NCBI GenBank assembly: GCA_946811695.1
Contig: OX328125.1
Location: 36,069,751-36,133,750, forward strand
DNA from: Gonocerus acuteangulatus
Taxonomy: Eukaryota > Arthropoda > Insecta > Hemiptera > Coreidae
Direction: 5' to 3'
Length of the DNA stretch: 64,000 nt
The position numbers and the translations under genes are program-made. Below the pieces are notes generated by a model that worked only from the letters and a program-made list of their open reading frames with translations, ran no database searches and was not told the DNA's origin. Positions 10,406 through 23,312 of the stretch are shown here, piece after piece (within the stretch, counting starts at the first letter, position 1; each line of letters starts with the position of its first letter).

Positions 10406-10734
10406 ACTCATCACAAAAAAAATATTTCGACATTTAGAAAAAGGCGGACTCACAGGAACTGTGCCATCTAAACGCATGTCCAACCGTCCTATCCCTTCTG
10501 CCATTTGGAAAGCTTTGAATAGATATAGTTAATATTTCGTTTGTATATTTTGTGAAAAGTGTAAACACCCACTCTAATCGCGAACAAAAGGGCGATTTTA
10601 GGCGCCAAAAGGCACAGAAAACTGACTGAGCTGTCTCCAATTGGAAATTATTTACTTACTAAGCAATACAAACATGATTCTTATATACTTATCGAATGAT
10701 GGCTGAAAACATCATTTTACTGCTAATTGTAATT

Positions 10735-11311
10735 AAAAAAGTCCGTCACGCAGGAGCTGCATAACTAAGCACTTTCCTCAGAATTGGGTAGTGTCGAGTG
10801 CATTCCTGAATAATTTGCTTAAAATAACCTATATAGATAAAAACATAAATAACACCTGTTTAAATTCAATTCAAACATAGTACAAAGTAAATCCCCCCTT
10901 CCGATAGACCGATTTAGTTCATTTTTACAACACTTCTTCCTTATTAGATAGTCAGGACGTATACCGCATTATGTTACAATACAGCAGAAATTACGACCGG
11001 TATGAGCAAATTAGTAATTTGGGTCCGGAGTAAACCTCCCCTCCTAATGAACCGATTTAGTTTATTTTTGCAACACATTTTTCTCTTTAGTTGGTACCAG
11101 AACGAATACCGAGTTTCGTTGAAATACAACACAAATTATGGCTGGTATCGGCAAATAACTACTTTGGCTCCGGAGTAAACCCCCTCTCGAGATGGACCGA
11201 TTTTCTTGGTTAACGAACTAGTTCAATCGTTTGATTGGGGAATACTACATACCAAGTTGCGTGGGGAAGAAACAAAAACTCTGGCCGGTATCGTGTTAAC
11301 GGGCACATATA

Positions 11312-11356
<45 letters not shown>

Positions 11357-11476
11357 TTTAACTGGGGTCATTTTCGGTGTCTACTAGGTAGGATCGATAA
11401 AGATTCGAAGAAATTTTTCAAAAATTCCGTCATGAGTGCAACCTCAATAGCCAATTTCCATCGTAGGAAAGTGCTA
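10735..11476 (-). mobile_element. Family B element, copy 2 (Helentron/HINE-like)
   Basis: On the minus strand it opens AGCACTTTCCTACGATGG, then CTATTGAGGTTGCACTCATG, GACACCGAAAATGACCCC, (TA)n (11307-11353), AACGAGTTCGTTAACC type sequence (mirror of GGTTAACGAACTAG), two G-rich subunits, GAGGAAAGTGCTTAGTTATG and the tail GCAGCTCCTGCGTGACGGAC with T6. About 740 bp, with fewer internal subunits than the copy at 32941. No coding capacity. Confidence 0.7.
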
Positions 11477-11479
11477 AAA

Positions 11480-12190
11480 ACAAGCCAATTAAAAACTGAG
11501 ACCAGCAGAGACAAAAAATAGCTACTTTCCTTCGGAGGAAAGTTCCAAAGTTGTATTCTTTGCTAAAAAACAAAAACAAAAAAAAAAAAACAAAAAAAAC
11601 GTTCAAATTAACGAATCCGTTCTTTCATGTAAAACATTGGCCGCATTTCGGCAAGAACGTTAACGACACCTTGCCATTGGGATGCGCGCAGAATTGTATA
11701 TTGGGAATAATAAGTTACTTACTGCATACGATTTTTATTTGCTAATTCATCGTATTATAATCGGCAGATGCGAAGTGAAAAGTACTAACCACATTTATAA
11801 TTATAATTTGATCAATGTTCGGTAACTCTCACCGATTTCATTAACTTTCTAGGGGCTTAAGAGTTTTTGTTCCCGATATTTTCGTATTTCGTTAAAATGA
11901 AATAAAGAGATTATTTTTCGCCCCTATAGGGCAATAGCCAAACACATGACTTTAAGTAAATAGCAGGCTAGCCTTGGTGATCTAGTAATGCTCATTGTGG
12001 ATGTATGTCCTCCCTTCCAAGAGAGTTTTATTGGTGGAAGTTCTGGATTTTCACGGTGTCCACAGCTCTCAGGGCCTATTCTAAGGCGCGAGAAAACAAC
12101 CCAGCGATTCCTCGCGATGAGACTCATCACTTATTTAAATTTATTATCCTATTTTGTTGGAAAATGAATGATATTTCTAGAAAGAAATAC
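11480..12190. other. No feature recognised
   Basis: Left side (11480-11545) shows a GAGACCAGCAGAGACAAAAA stretch and TCCGAAGG-type motif related to the junction sequence found beside family B at 32901. The remainder has no assignable feature and is flippase intron 2 if the gene model holds. Confidence 0.35.
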
Positions 12191-12194
12191 TTAC

Positions 12195-12253
12195 GGCATA
12201 GTTGAACTGAGCGTTGAACTGCCTGTCATTAGCTTTAATTCTCCTTTCAGTTT
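12195..12253 (-). CDS. ATP8B-like phospholipid flippase, second coding exon (partial gene)
   Basis: A 59-bp minus-strand exon. The acceptor is a long T-rich tract ending in TTTTCAG and the donor is GTAAGTATTT. It encodes TERRIKANDRQFNAQFNYA and ends on a codon boundary. This is the conserved segment just before the first membrane helix in the ATP8B (class 1b) P4-ATPases, where vertebrate members read ERR..ANDREYNEKFQYA; in the family the next residues are the N.I.TSKYN..TFLP motif, which I could not find further left, so the gene continues outside the window. The enzyme is a membrane flippase that works with a CDC50-type beta subunit. It is too short to appear as a long open frame. The alternative, a chance match between two consensus splice sites, is unlikely given the 18 informative residues. 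Confidence 0.8.
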
Positions 12254-12363
12254 CTGAAAAAAAAAAAGAAAGAAAAGAAATTAATTGTTGTCTTATATTT
12301 TTTTTCATCACAAAGAAAAATAATTTTCACACAAGAAGATAAACAGCAAATTAAATTATCAAC

Positions 12364-12844
12364 TATCATAAAACTCCCTTATTTCTCCTTAACATCAATA
12401 TATCAACCCTACTTCCAATATTTATATAGATATAATTTAAAATTTAATTTTACCTTAAAAAAGCAGTCTCTTTTTTTAGAATCTGTACAATCTAGGGTTT
12501 GTTACCCTGGCATAAATCTCAAACAACCTATTAACCTTAAAATTAATGGTAATTTATCATAGTTATTTCATCAATTCCATTATTAAATAACCTTACATTT
12601 ATTTTATAGGTAGAAATCCATTTCAAATTGATAAGATATATCATGATATAAAATATTTGTCTACATATCGTTCAGCACAATCTTAAATTTGGTTTAAATT
12701 CATAAAACAGAAACATAATCCTTCACTTTTTCTTTTTTTAGAAAAGAGGCTGCTGTATTTAAGGTAAAATAAGTTTTGAATTAAATAAAATATTGGACGT
12801 AGGGTTGATAAATTTATGTAAAAGAGAAAGGGGTTTTATGATAT
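12364..12844. mobile_element. Foldback element with arms of about 130 bp
   Basis: Left arm: TATCATAAAACTCCCTTATT, ATCAACCCTACTTCCAATAT and TTTTACCTTAAAAAAGCAG. Right arm, mirrored: CTGCTGTATTTAAGGTAAAA, ATTGGACGTAGGGTTGAT and GGGGTTTTATGATA. Central 200 bp is AT-rich and non-coding. It sits about 110 bp upstream of flippase exon 2. Confidence 0.65.
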
Positions 12845-13206
12845 TTAATACTTTACTTTATTTCTCTAGAAGTGTGAAAATGTCCGAAAAGTCATCTAAA
12901 AGTAAAATGAATAAATAAGTTTTTGGTTTGTGGTGAAGATCAAAATAATAAGGTGGTTTTAATATTAATTGTTTTTCTTTTTTCATTGGGACAATGGTTG
13001 TGGATGCCACCTACAGAAATATATCTCCAAAGAGAAAGCTAGTTTACAACTTGCTGAGAGATTTTACCTCAGTTCTACCTCTTAGGAAATCGAAGCGGCT
13101 CTTCTTGTAATTAATATTTGAGTGGATCTGCATCCTATTGAGTTATTAATTGTTCTTATCGATAGGTCATAAGATAATGTTTCCGTAATTGTGAAGTTAT
13201 GATCGC

Positions 13207-13479
13207 CAGGGCCGTCACATGGGGGGGACAACCGGGTACAGTTGTCCCAGGCACCGAGGGGGCCCGGGCCGATCCTCGCTAATTGGAAAAAAAGTACCGA
13301 AAGTGACCTTTGCAGCACCGATAGTCGGCTTTTATTCTCATTTTGCTCAAAACTCAAAATGAAAATAATTTTAAAATGCCCAAAGTCCTATAAAAAAGTA
13401 CCAGAATTTTCATTCTGGCTCTGAGAAGTGGGGGCCCGTGATCTGGTCCCGGGCCCGGCTCTGAGATGTGGCGGCCCTG
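13207..13479. mobile_element. hAT-type MITE with perfect 8-bp target duplication
   Basis: Termini CAGGGCCGTCACATGG and GATGTGGCGGCCCTG are inverted. ATGATCGC flanks both sides exactly (13199-13206 and 13480-13487). CAGGG ends with 8-bp duplications define hAT elements. Subterminal GGGCCC-rich palindromes are present on both sides. 273 bp, non-coding. Confidence 0.85.
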
Positions 13480-13487
13480 ATGATCGC

Positions 13488-14479
13488 TGTGCTGACAGTA
13501 GTAACTTGAAGAATTTTGTGAGTTTTTTTTTTTTTATTTACTTTGTCAGAATTCAACATACTAATAATAGTAGTTGGCGTCCTGATAGTAATTGCACTTG
13601 AACGAGTAGATATGGATTGCCGCAATATAAAAGTAATAATTAACTGTTTTACCTGCTAATTGTGTTCTTTATAAATTCAAAGCGTCGTTTATTTCGCGAA
13701 TTGCATTTAATCCATCACTTATGATGTTAGAGGGCGATGTACATCACTCAATCAGCAGCCCAATGGTCTTAAAAGAATGGAATTTGGAAACACTTTGATT
13801 ATTGACATGTGTTTGAATTATGTTGCAGTATTTACGTTAAACAATTTTGTAAATTGTTGTGTTTTAGGTAAATGTCTCTATGGGTGCGTATCATCCGCAT
13901 TGGAGGAGTTTTTTCAAGTCATATAAGGCATGTTAATTTCAAATTTCCACCCATGTTAAGAGATCCATGGTTTTCAGAAAAATGGACCATCTATTTCTGT
14001 TTCCTGCATGTTTAAATATTTGTTCAGTTTTATACATTATATCCTAAAGGGATACATATTCATGAGAAACCAACCATCGTCAAACTTCCTGATTGCCAAG
14101 GGGGTTCGTTAGGCTCACAGTGATCTATCTGAATCTCTGATTTAGGAGGAGAAAGATAATAATTTATACGCTCCTGTGTAGGCAGAATAAGAATGGAAAT
14201 CATTATAAATCTATCAATATCAATTCAAATATAATAAAAATTAAATATTTGTATTTCATACTTGAAGGGAAAACATTAATAAGGCATCTTGCACTAAACC
14301 CGGTCTCTCAACCGTTTTCGAGATAATTAAAAACATATAAGGAAAGCCTAAAATAAAATTAATACTTTCTAGTATTTTCTATTATCCAAACGTAACATAG
14401 TATTTTTAAGAATCATAAATCTTAGCTGACATAAATTTGGGACTTCTAAAAAATTGTTTACATCACCCCAAACCACAAC
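13488..14479. other. No feature recognised
   Basis: AT-rich intronic sequence without a recognisable element. The phrase AACCGTTTTCGAGATAATTA near 14312 resembles family A interior. Confidence 0.35.
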
Positions 14480-14715
14480 AATTTGAACTTTTCCTAATAA
14501 AAATCTCGAAAACGATTAATAATGCGTTGAAAGTGGTTTCACTCCATTCCTCGCGACAAAAACCTATAAAAGGTATCTCCTGAAACGTATGAATGCAAAA
14601 AACGTTTATGTTACGGTTATTTCGCGCGAATTTCCCCACAATCTGGTGTTCCCGTGAGCGGATTTGGTGGTTAACTAGCTTCACCATCCTTAGAAGACAA
14701 TGCACTTTTATCCAT
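14480..14715 (-). mobile_element. Family A interior fragment, copy 7
   Basis: Mirror-orientation family A phrases in order: AATCTCGAAAACGATTAA, GTGGTTTCACTCCATTCCTC, CGCGCGAATTTCCCC, GTGAGCGGATTTGGTGG and TTAACTAGCTTCACC. Ends and microsatellite are missing. Confidence 0.5.
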
Positions 14716-14845
14716 ACATATTTCCGGAATGCGTCAGACTTTCGACTTTATAAGTAATGCTTCCTTGCAGGAAGGGAGTTAACATGATAAAAGGCTGGCT
14801 AATATTAATAGAAAAGTAGAACAATCTAAATTGTGCTTATTTATA

Positions 14846-15049
14846 GTGTGAGAGATATAACTTGTCACTTGGCTGTGGGCGGGTAGGGGAAGGTAGAGGC
14901 GCCACTGGCCAATGGCGGCCTTGCTGGTTTGCCACTCTTCCCTCTCCTAATTCCGCGTTTAGGCAGAACGGAGGCTGGGAGGGTTGTAGAATTGGCAACG
15001 TCAAGCCACCTCTACGCTTTCCCCAAGTGACAAGTTATAGCTCGCATAC
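14846..15049. mobile_element. MITE with TATA flanks
   Basis: Inverted termini GTGTGAGAGATATAACTTGT then CACTTGG, mirrored by CCAAGTGACAAGTTATAGC and TCGCATAC. TATA is present on both sides (14842-14845, 15050-15053). GC-richer than its surroundings. Superfamily not assignable; a TA-type target would suit Tc1/mariner or related groups. Confidence 0.65.
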
Positions 15050-15164
15050 TATAGTACAGAGAGTAACGTGCCGGACGGGCTGGAATAAAGTAAAAGTGCT
15101 TTCAACCCCTGTAGATTATTTTAAGCATTGTGAATTACTCTCTTGAAAATATAAATAACTTGAG

Positions 15165-15540
15165 TCATGCGATACGAACATCAATGACGTCATAGTATGT
15201 AGTAGTAATGACATAGGGAAGATAGCAAACCAGAGACAATGTTAGTTCTTTCTCTTTATGCCAGTATAAGAGCTCTACACCATAATGTAGCTGTAAAAAA
15301 TCAATAATTTCTAATGTTTAGTAATCATGTCTTATCTGATAATCCACGAAAGGCGCTTAAAGGTCATAAGTGAATCATATAAGGCTGATAAAAAGTCATT
15401 ATACACACATAGTAATAATACTATTTTATATAAAATTCACATTATAAAACGTTAATTGTTCAGGAGCTGATTAAATTGAGCAAATTCCTCAGAAAGGCAA
15501 ACATTCACTAAACAAATAGTTATACTAATTTTAATTTGTT
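15165..15540 (+). repeat. Dispersed repeat family G, copy 1
   Basis: Shares order and orientation with 21768-22090: GGGAAGATAGCAAACCAGAG, TTAGTTCTTTCTCTTT, CTACACCATAAT, TCTTATCTGATAATCCACG, AAGGCGC, ATCATATAAGGCTGA, AAAAGTCATTATA, TATTTTATATAAAATTC and CTCAGAAAGGCAAACAT. Ends undefined and non-coding. Confidence 0.7.
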
Positions 15541-15621
15541 TAGGCCCCCTCCCCCACAAAAAAACATAAACACTTATTAAAACATAATTTATTTTCATCT
15601 GCCACTTCAACAAAATTTTAT

Positions 15622-17418
<1,797 letters not shown>

Positions 17419-18029
17419 CCCTTCTAACGTTTCGGCTAGAGCCATTATTACATGTATAGACAACAAATTTTCAATGGATCTTTTAGCTTATCGAAGAGTT
17501 TTAATGCGTTCTAGACAGATTTATTTTTTTATTATTTTTGTTTTCTCTCTTCATAGTATATGAAGAGTGGATTTATTTTGAAGACATGTGCCATTGCCTT
17601 ATTTGGCATATTGCATGTAATGATTACGTGTTTTGGTTGCATATAAGTCTAGTTCAGGTAATTGAATGTTTGTGCTATATATTTGCTACAATCATAGATC
17701 AGTTTCATCTTAATGTTTGCTAATTCATAGTTGTGGTTCTGTAATCATTTTGTCTGCATGTTTTATATAGTCAGTTGTGAATCACATTTTCGCCATTCAG
17801 GTATTTCTTTTCTTAAGTTCAGGTTATGTACTCTGCGGGCTAATTAAGAACAAAAAAGGAAAAATACTCATTAGCTTGGGAATAAAAAATGAGCATTTCG
17901 GTTCGTTCTGTAGGTTCTATTATAAATGTTGTTTAACATTTCCTTGATTACTATTGTCTCTATTAAGCCATCAATTATGAAACTATCATCCATCAATATT
18001 TATATGAGTAGATAATATATGCTTTATTT
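17419..18029. other. No feature recognised
   Basis: AT-rich intronic sequence; a 61-codon frame at 17538 has no supporting signal. Confidence 0.35.
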
Positions 18030-18072
18030 TTATTTTTACGGCGCACCGACATCTGGGCCAATAGCGTCAATA
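18030..18072 (-). mobile_element. SINE 3' end only
   Basis: TTTATTTTTACGGCGCACCG, ACATCTGGGCC and AATAGCG is the mirror of the SINE 3' stem-loop and A-rich tail seen at 23146. The rest of the SINE is absent. Confidence 0.55.
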
Positions 18073-18272
18073 TATACTTTATTTAATTAACACTGATTTT
18101 CAGAGGTTTTTTTATACTTAATTAACTCTTTAGAAATAATTGCTCACTCTAATTTTGTAATAATTTAGTTAAAACGTATTACTTTCGAAACACTTCGCTT
18201 CAAGATGCCACAACTTATAATAATAAGTGGCATCTTGATTTATATAAACAGGCCTTCGAAGTCCAGTAAAAC

Positions 18273-19422
18273 AAAAGTCCGACTCGCAGGAACTGCATCA
18301 TCTTAGCGCGGTTCCGTTCTTATCTCTAGACTCATTTAAAATGATTAAAATAGAAGCTGTTATTATTTTGGGCCCACATTTCTAGAAAACATGAAGATTA
18401 GATAGTTAGCCGTCGAGGTGATAAGTAAAGATGGAATGGTTGGGATTCGGCTAAAGAAACCTCAATACGATTTTTGTTAAAAAATCTATATTTAGGACGA
18501 TTCAGCTACTCATTGGTAGCCTTCGTCAGCATTGAAAGTGCCGGGAGGCAGAGGAGGACCAAAGTTGACAGTTCCATCTTTACTTTCAAGAAAGGTCTTA
18601 TTTACGATCTTACCTGGATAGGCCAACCCGCCATAGGAAGGACCCCGCCAGGCAGTTGAAAAGTTATATCTCCATATAGTCCATATCTCTAAGATTAAAT
18701 TGTTTTTCTTAACCTGATTTATTATCAAATACATTATCCAACTATAAGCAATTAAAAAATAACAAGGAATAAAAACAGACAAAAAGAACAGTTCGAATAA
18801 GCGAAATCAATTACTTTAAAGTTTTAAGCTCTTATTTCTCCGATTGACATCGTCTAATCAAAACTTTCATCAGAACCTTTTTTGTAGAGCATTTCGTAAG
18901 CTTTCTAATGGTATTCTTCCGTTTATCAAGATTCTCAACCTTTTTCGAGATATTAAGGAAAGTATACAAAGTTACCAAAACGTTTTGTCTGTTAATAAAA
19001 TATTTTATTCTAACCCTTCCTTAACTCCAAACGTAACCAAAATTTCAACATATTAGTTTTGATGAATGTAGAACATGCAGAAAATGTTTCAACTGAATCC
19101 CATGATTCTTAGTACCCAAACCAAAAGCGGTATTCAAAAACTATTTTTCCAATTTTCTCGAAAACGGTTAAAGGTATCGCCTTGAAAATGGTTTCATTCG
19201 TTTTCCTAGCCCAAGAAGCCTATAAAACGAGTACTTAAAAGCTTATGAGTACTCAAAAACGTAAGCGTTACGATTTTTTTGCGCGAATTTCGCCCCAAAC
19301 GCCATCTTCCAGTGGGCGGATTCTGCTGGTTAACGAACTTGACCTTTCAAATTGGACGACGGATTTTTGTACCAAATTTCATCAAAATCGGACCATCAGG
19401 GAAGCCAGAAATGAGCGAACAG

Positions 19423-19461
<39 letters not shown>

Positions 19462-19600
19462 AATTTTAACCACCGTTATTTTCGGTCTCTAGGGGTTCTG
19501 AAACGCGAAATTTTCTAGTCGGCACTTCCGGATTGTTTCATTGTATCAACCCTATAAGCGGGGTTCCTCCCTATGGGGGAGGGAGGAACCGCGCTAAAAA
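18273..19600 (-). mobile_element. Family A element, copy 4
   Basis: Mirror image of the copy at 15622: AAAAGTCCGACTCGCAGG and AACTGCATCATCTTAGCG at the left, GGGAGGAACCGCGCTAAAAA at the right, (TA)n at 19429-19461. Interior phrases match the 15622 copy closely. A family F fragment is nested near 18422-18590. Confidence 0.7.
18422..18590 (+). mobile_element. Family F fragment nested in family A copy 4
   Basis: GGAATGGTTGGGATTCGGCT, AAAAAATCTATATTTAGG, then a diverged form of the signature (TACTCATTGGTAGCCTTCG, TCAGC). The same order occurs at 26509, 48614, 50566 and 52095. On both sides family A sequence resumes. Confidence 0.6.
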
Positions 19601-20199
19601 CAAAACTAAAAACTAAGTACTTATAAATAAATTCCAACATTATGTTGTAGATGATTTGTATAATATGTTTGATAAGAAATGTTAAGACTGAACTGGAGCA
19701 CTTTATCGGTCCTTAGGCTATTATCAATATTTCAGGCTAGAAAATTTTCAGTAGGAAAATTTCAGGTGACATAGGAGCCTTTTCGAATGAACGTCCGAAT
19801 AAAGACGGATACTTGCGAAATCCGTCGGTAGTTTTTGTAGATTTTTTCCCTGTAGGTAACTGCGCAGAGTTCTTTCTTTCGTCATTTTAATAGTTTTGCT
19901 GCTCATGCTCTATTAAGAATCTTCTATTCGTACAGTTGAACTGTAATGTCTGTATAATTAACATAAAACAATAGAATATGAGATTTCTGCACAACGACAT
20001 TTTGGTTGTTGTATTTTCTATTCCATAGGATGATATGCCATCAATTATGATTCACAAACCAATTACAGGCAAACAAACACAAAGTCTAAACGTTATTTTG
20101 AATATTATGCTGTATATCTTTTTATATTATGAGCCTGAAGATAATGACAGAGTACATAGAAAAATCTAGTTTTAAATAAACACGTGCTAATGCCTGAGT
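19601..20199. other. No feature recognised
   Basis: Single-copy-looking AT-rich sequence with no coding pattern. Confidence 0.35.
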
Positions 20200-20640
20200 T
20201 TCTGCCACGTACACTACAAGAACGACGGAAAATCCGGACCCGGTGCCACGACTTGGGCTAGTAATTGGGGGTGTCACCACTCAAGGGTTATCAAACCATA
20301 ACAACTTAATTGTAGTGTTTCGATGGTGAGTATCTACTCCCAAATCTCTAAATGACTGTCCCCGTCAGAGCTGAATCCTCCTCGAGAGAAAATCTCTGCT
20401 AGCGTTAAGGTCAGTGACAGAAGTCCGTAGGTAAAATTATCCACTAGGAAGACTGCTTGGCACCAAGTGGGGGAGAGGATTGTGTAAGCACCATCATCAT
20501 CGCAATACCCCCGTGGCCCGGAGCCAGCTCAGCTGTGCGGGAAAGTGCAGACCGTAACTCGGGCAAGGCGAACCGGTTTGGCCAACAGGACTTGGCCGTC
20601 AAGGGCAATAGGGCTCTCACAGTCTAATATTCATTAAGCA
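20200..20640. other. GC-richer island, unassigned
   Basis: Composition rises sharply compared with its surroundings (for example ACCCCCGTGGCCCGGAGCC). It may be a fragment of a retroelement untranslated region, but no coding motif was recognised. Positions 20542-20566 match 22187-22211 on the other strand over 25 bases. Confidence 0.4.
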
Positions 20641-20662
20641 GACTAAACATACAGATCTACTT

Positions 20663-20989
20663 ACAGCCCAGGCAATGAATGCTCAAAAAAAGCTATAGAT
20701 GGAAATGTTTGGAACACAATTTTTGACTTCATAACTTTGTTTAGGTAGGAGGTGAACATATCAACAGTCCCCACCCGTCGCCTTTGAGCCGGCGGGGAGG
20801 GGGGGGGGTAAGAAAGTCCCATTTTTGAGTTTTCACTCTTGGAAACCCTGCGTCCTTGCGACATGACCATCCATAACAAATGAAAGCTGATTAAATGTCC
20901 TACAAGTTCTACTCATCACGTTTTTCGAGATATCTTTAGTTTTTGACGTTTTGTTTAACGTTTGAAGGAAAATACATAAAATAGTAAAG

Positions 20990-21049
<60 letters not shown>

Positions 21050-21432
21050 ATTATTCTTGTGGATGACCCAAAATATTTCTTAATGCGTTTCGTTCTTTTA
21101 GGCTTAGGGTCGGGAAAAAGTAGTACTTCCTTGTGTCACACCACTTTATTTTTTCTGCCCTACATGTTTCGTGCTTAATTCATTCGCACCTCATCAGGGG
21201 CACTTCTTGCTAAGAAGTCCTCTCGTCTCCTCATGTACCTTCTACGGATCTCATTACCCCTGCCTCCGTAGAAGGTACATGAGGAGACGAGAGGACTTCT
21301 TAGCAAGAAGTGCCCCTGATGAGGTGCGAATGAATTAAGCACGAAACATGTAGGGCAGAAAAAATAAAGTGGTGTGACACAAGGAAGTACTAATTTTTCC
21401 CGACCCTAAGCCTAAAAGAACGAAACGCTTTA

Positions 21433-21497
<65 letters not shown>

Positions 21498-21620
21498 GTA
21501 CGGGCGTGGACTTTTGATATGTTCACCTCCTAACTAGCCCAAACCAAGTTACGAAGTCAAAAATTTTTTTCCAAGCATTTCCATCTATAGCTATTTTTGA
21601 GCATTCATTGCCTGGACTGT
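20663..21620. mobile_element. Nested palindromic foldback element
   Basis: Outer inverted ends ACAGCCCAGGCAATGAATGC and GCATTCATTGCCTGGACTGT, with further arm matches (AGCTATAGATGGAAATG; AGGAGGTGAACATATCAA). Inside, two (TA)n tracts (20993-21045, 21436-21493) flank an almost perfect inner palindrome with arms near 21084-21248 and 21265-21430 and a 16-nt loop. The arms differ at only a few bases. Non-coding. Confidence 0.85.
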
Positions 21621-21767
21621 TGATCAAGTACGTGTTACATATTATTTACAAGAGTCTTGTAATTGAATGACCTTTTAGGACTTATGTTAGATCGTCATGA
21701 AGATACCCGAGTAACTTACTGGAAGAAGCAAACTATTGACATCTTATTTTATTTAGAAGCTAGCTAT

Positions 21768-22090
21768 GACGTGGGGAAGATAGCAAACCAGAGAAAATAT
21801 TAGTTCTTTCTCTTTTTGACAGTATAACAATCCTACACCATAATTTACAAAATCAATAATGTCTAATATTCAGTAGTCAGGCCTTATCTGATGATCTACG
21901 AAGGCGCTTTAAGGCTATAAATTAATCATATAAGGCTGAAAAAAGTCATTATATACATATAATACAATACTATGGTATTTTATATAAAATTCGCATTATG
22001 AAACGTTAATCGCGCCAGAATTGAACATATTCTGCAGAAAGGCAAACATAAAATGTTATATTAATTTTTATATGTTTATAACGAAAAAAA
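21768..22090 (+). repeat. Dispersed repeat family G, copy 2
   Basis: Direct repeat of 15165-15540, about 6.6 kb away, with the same phrase order and moderate divergence. Confidence 0.7.
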
Positions 22091-22699
22091 AATGTTAAAT
22101 CTGTTTCTTTATCAAATATGTCTTGTGCTACTTCCTCGTCCAAAAAGGAAGTAGGTTCTGCTTGCTGCGATAATTTTAATTTTAAGTTGCCCGAGTTACG
22201 GTCTGCACTTTTCCTAATTAATTTGATTAGATTGTCCGATAATTTAAGATGTTTGGTGGGACTAACCAAATTTATCAATCCAATGGTCGAAATGATAACT
22301 GAAATTACTAACTTATTCAAATTAGTAGAAATATTTTAACTCAAAGCCCACGACATTATTTTTATGCATTTTCTGGGCTAACATCTCGGGATATTCTCAT
22401 CATTAAGCACTGATACAATAAATATCATTTATATTTAATTATTGTTATTCATTCGCTATGAAGAACAAATTTTGTTGTTACTCTTTCCAAAATAAGTCAG
22501 TAGCAAGTCAATTTGCTCCAGTTATGCCAATAACTTAGCTAGCAGTCAATTGTTCAATGTATCTTACTCATTAGCATTCTTATTTCTATTAACTGATTAT
22601 CATCTTCTTCTATATTCTATTAGTGAACATTAGGAATTCATACATCTCAGGTCAACCGAAAAATCCATGTTATACGCATACACCGAAACGGCTAAGCGT

Positions 22700-22878
22700 C
22701 TTCGAAAATGCTACATTTTAAGAAAGATTTAACTGTAAAACACTTACTAACAGACTGCCCTAAAAGAGACAACTTACAGATTCCTCAAAGCCTCAGTGAA
22801 CTGTTATCTGATAGGAGCCCACATATTGATACCATACTGACATACTTAAAGACGACAAAGACATATAATAAACTTTAG
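22700..22878 (+). pseudogene. LINE reverse transcriptase C-terminus fragment
   Basis: Frame ending with a TAG stop at 22876 reads KKDLTVKHLLTDCPKR, then about 35 further residues. The pattern TVKH.L..CP is the Cys/His motif found after the RT domain in Jockey/I-type LINEs. Upstream RT domain is missing, so this is a severely 5'-truncated copy. It resembles the scraps at 46880-47020 and 52762-52836. Confidence 0.6.
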
Positions 22879-23145
22879 TTATACCACACATAACTCCCAA
22901 GACAAAGCTTCTTATTTCAGGATAATATACCTCAGATTTCAACTCCAAAAATGTCATTATGATTACTATTGATTATTACCATTAAAATTATACGTATTTA
23001 TTTATTTTATTAACTGCTTATATATTTCTTTATTATTATTCTTTTCTTTATTTTTCATTTATTATTAATCTCCATAACCTATATTTTTTAACTTAGTTAC
23101 TGATCCTTGGCTTATAATTTATTTTTTTTTATTTTTATTTTTTTT

Positions 23146-23312
23146 ACGGCGCATCTACATCTAGGTCATTAGCGCCGACATCCAGGGTGCAGCGAGGAAT
23201 TTTACCAGCGAGCCGTGGGATGATAAAATTCCTGCCGGAGGTTGGGAATCGAACCCACCATCTCCCGCTTATGAATCCAAGGCGCTAGCCATTAGACCAC
23301 GGGAGACCCCCT
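23146..23312 (-). mobile_element. tRNA-derived SINE (type 1), nearly full length
   Basis: On the minus strand: GTCTCCCGTGGTCTAATGGC, TAGCGCCTTGGATTCATAAG and box B GGGTTCGATTCCCAACC, then body CTCGCTGGTAAAATTCCTCG, CCCTGGATGTCGGCGC, TAATGACCTAGATGTAGATG, CGCCG and an A-rich tail. The head has tRNA boxes A and B and a CAT anticodon-like triplet, but the acceptor stem does not pair, so it is a SINE and not a tRNA gene. Confidence 0.75.

Noticed and set aside
10641..10725. Small exon-like segment between TTTTCAG and GTAAGT on the minus strand
   Set aside because: Only 43 bp with one short open frame, no recognisable peptide and no continuity with the flippase.
22006..22320. 104-codon minus frame with a signal-peptide-like start
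   Set aside because: The apparent first codon is TTG, there is an in-frame stop just upstream, and the 3' third lies in dispersed repeat G. A splice acceptor (AATTTCAG with TACTAAT upstream) exists, but nothing else supports an exon.
23260..23312. Possible tRNA(Met) gene on the minus strand
   Set aside because: Boxes A and B are good, but the acceptor stem does not pair and the sequence continues into a SINE body with an A-rich tail.
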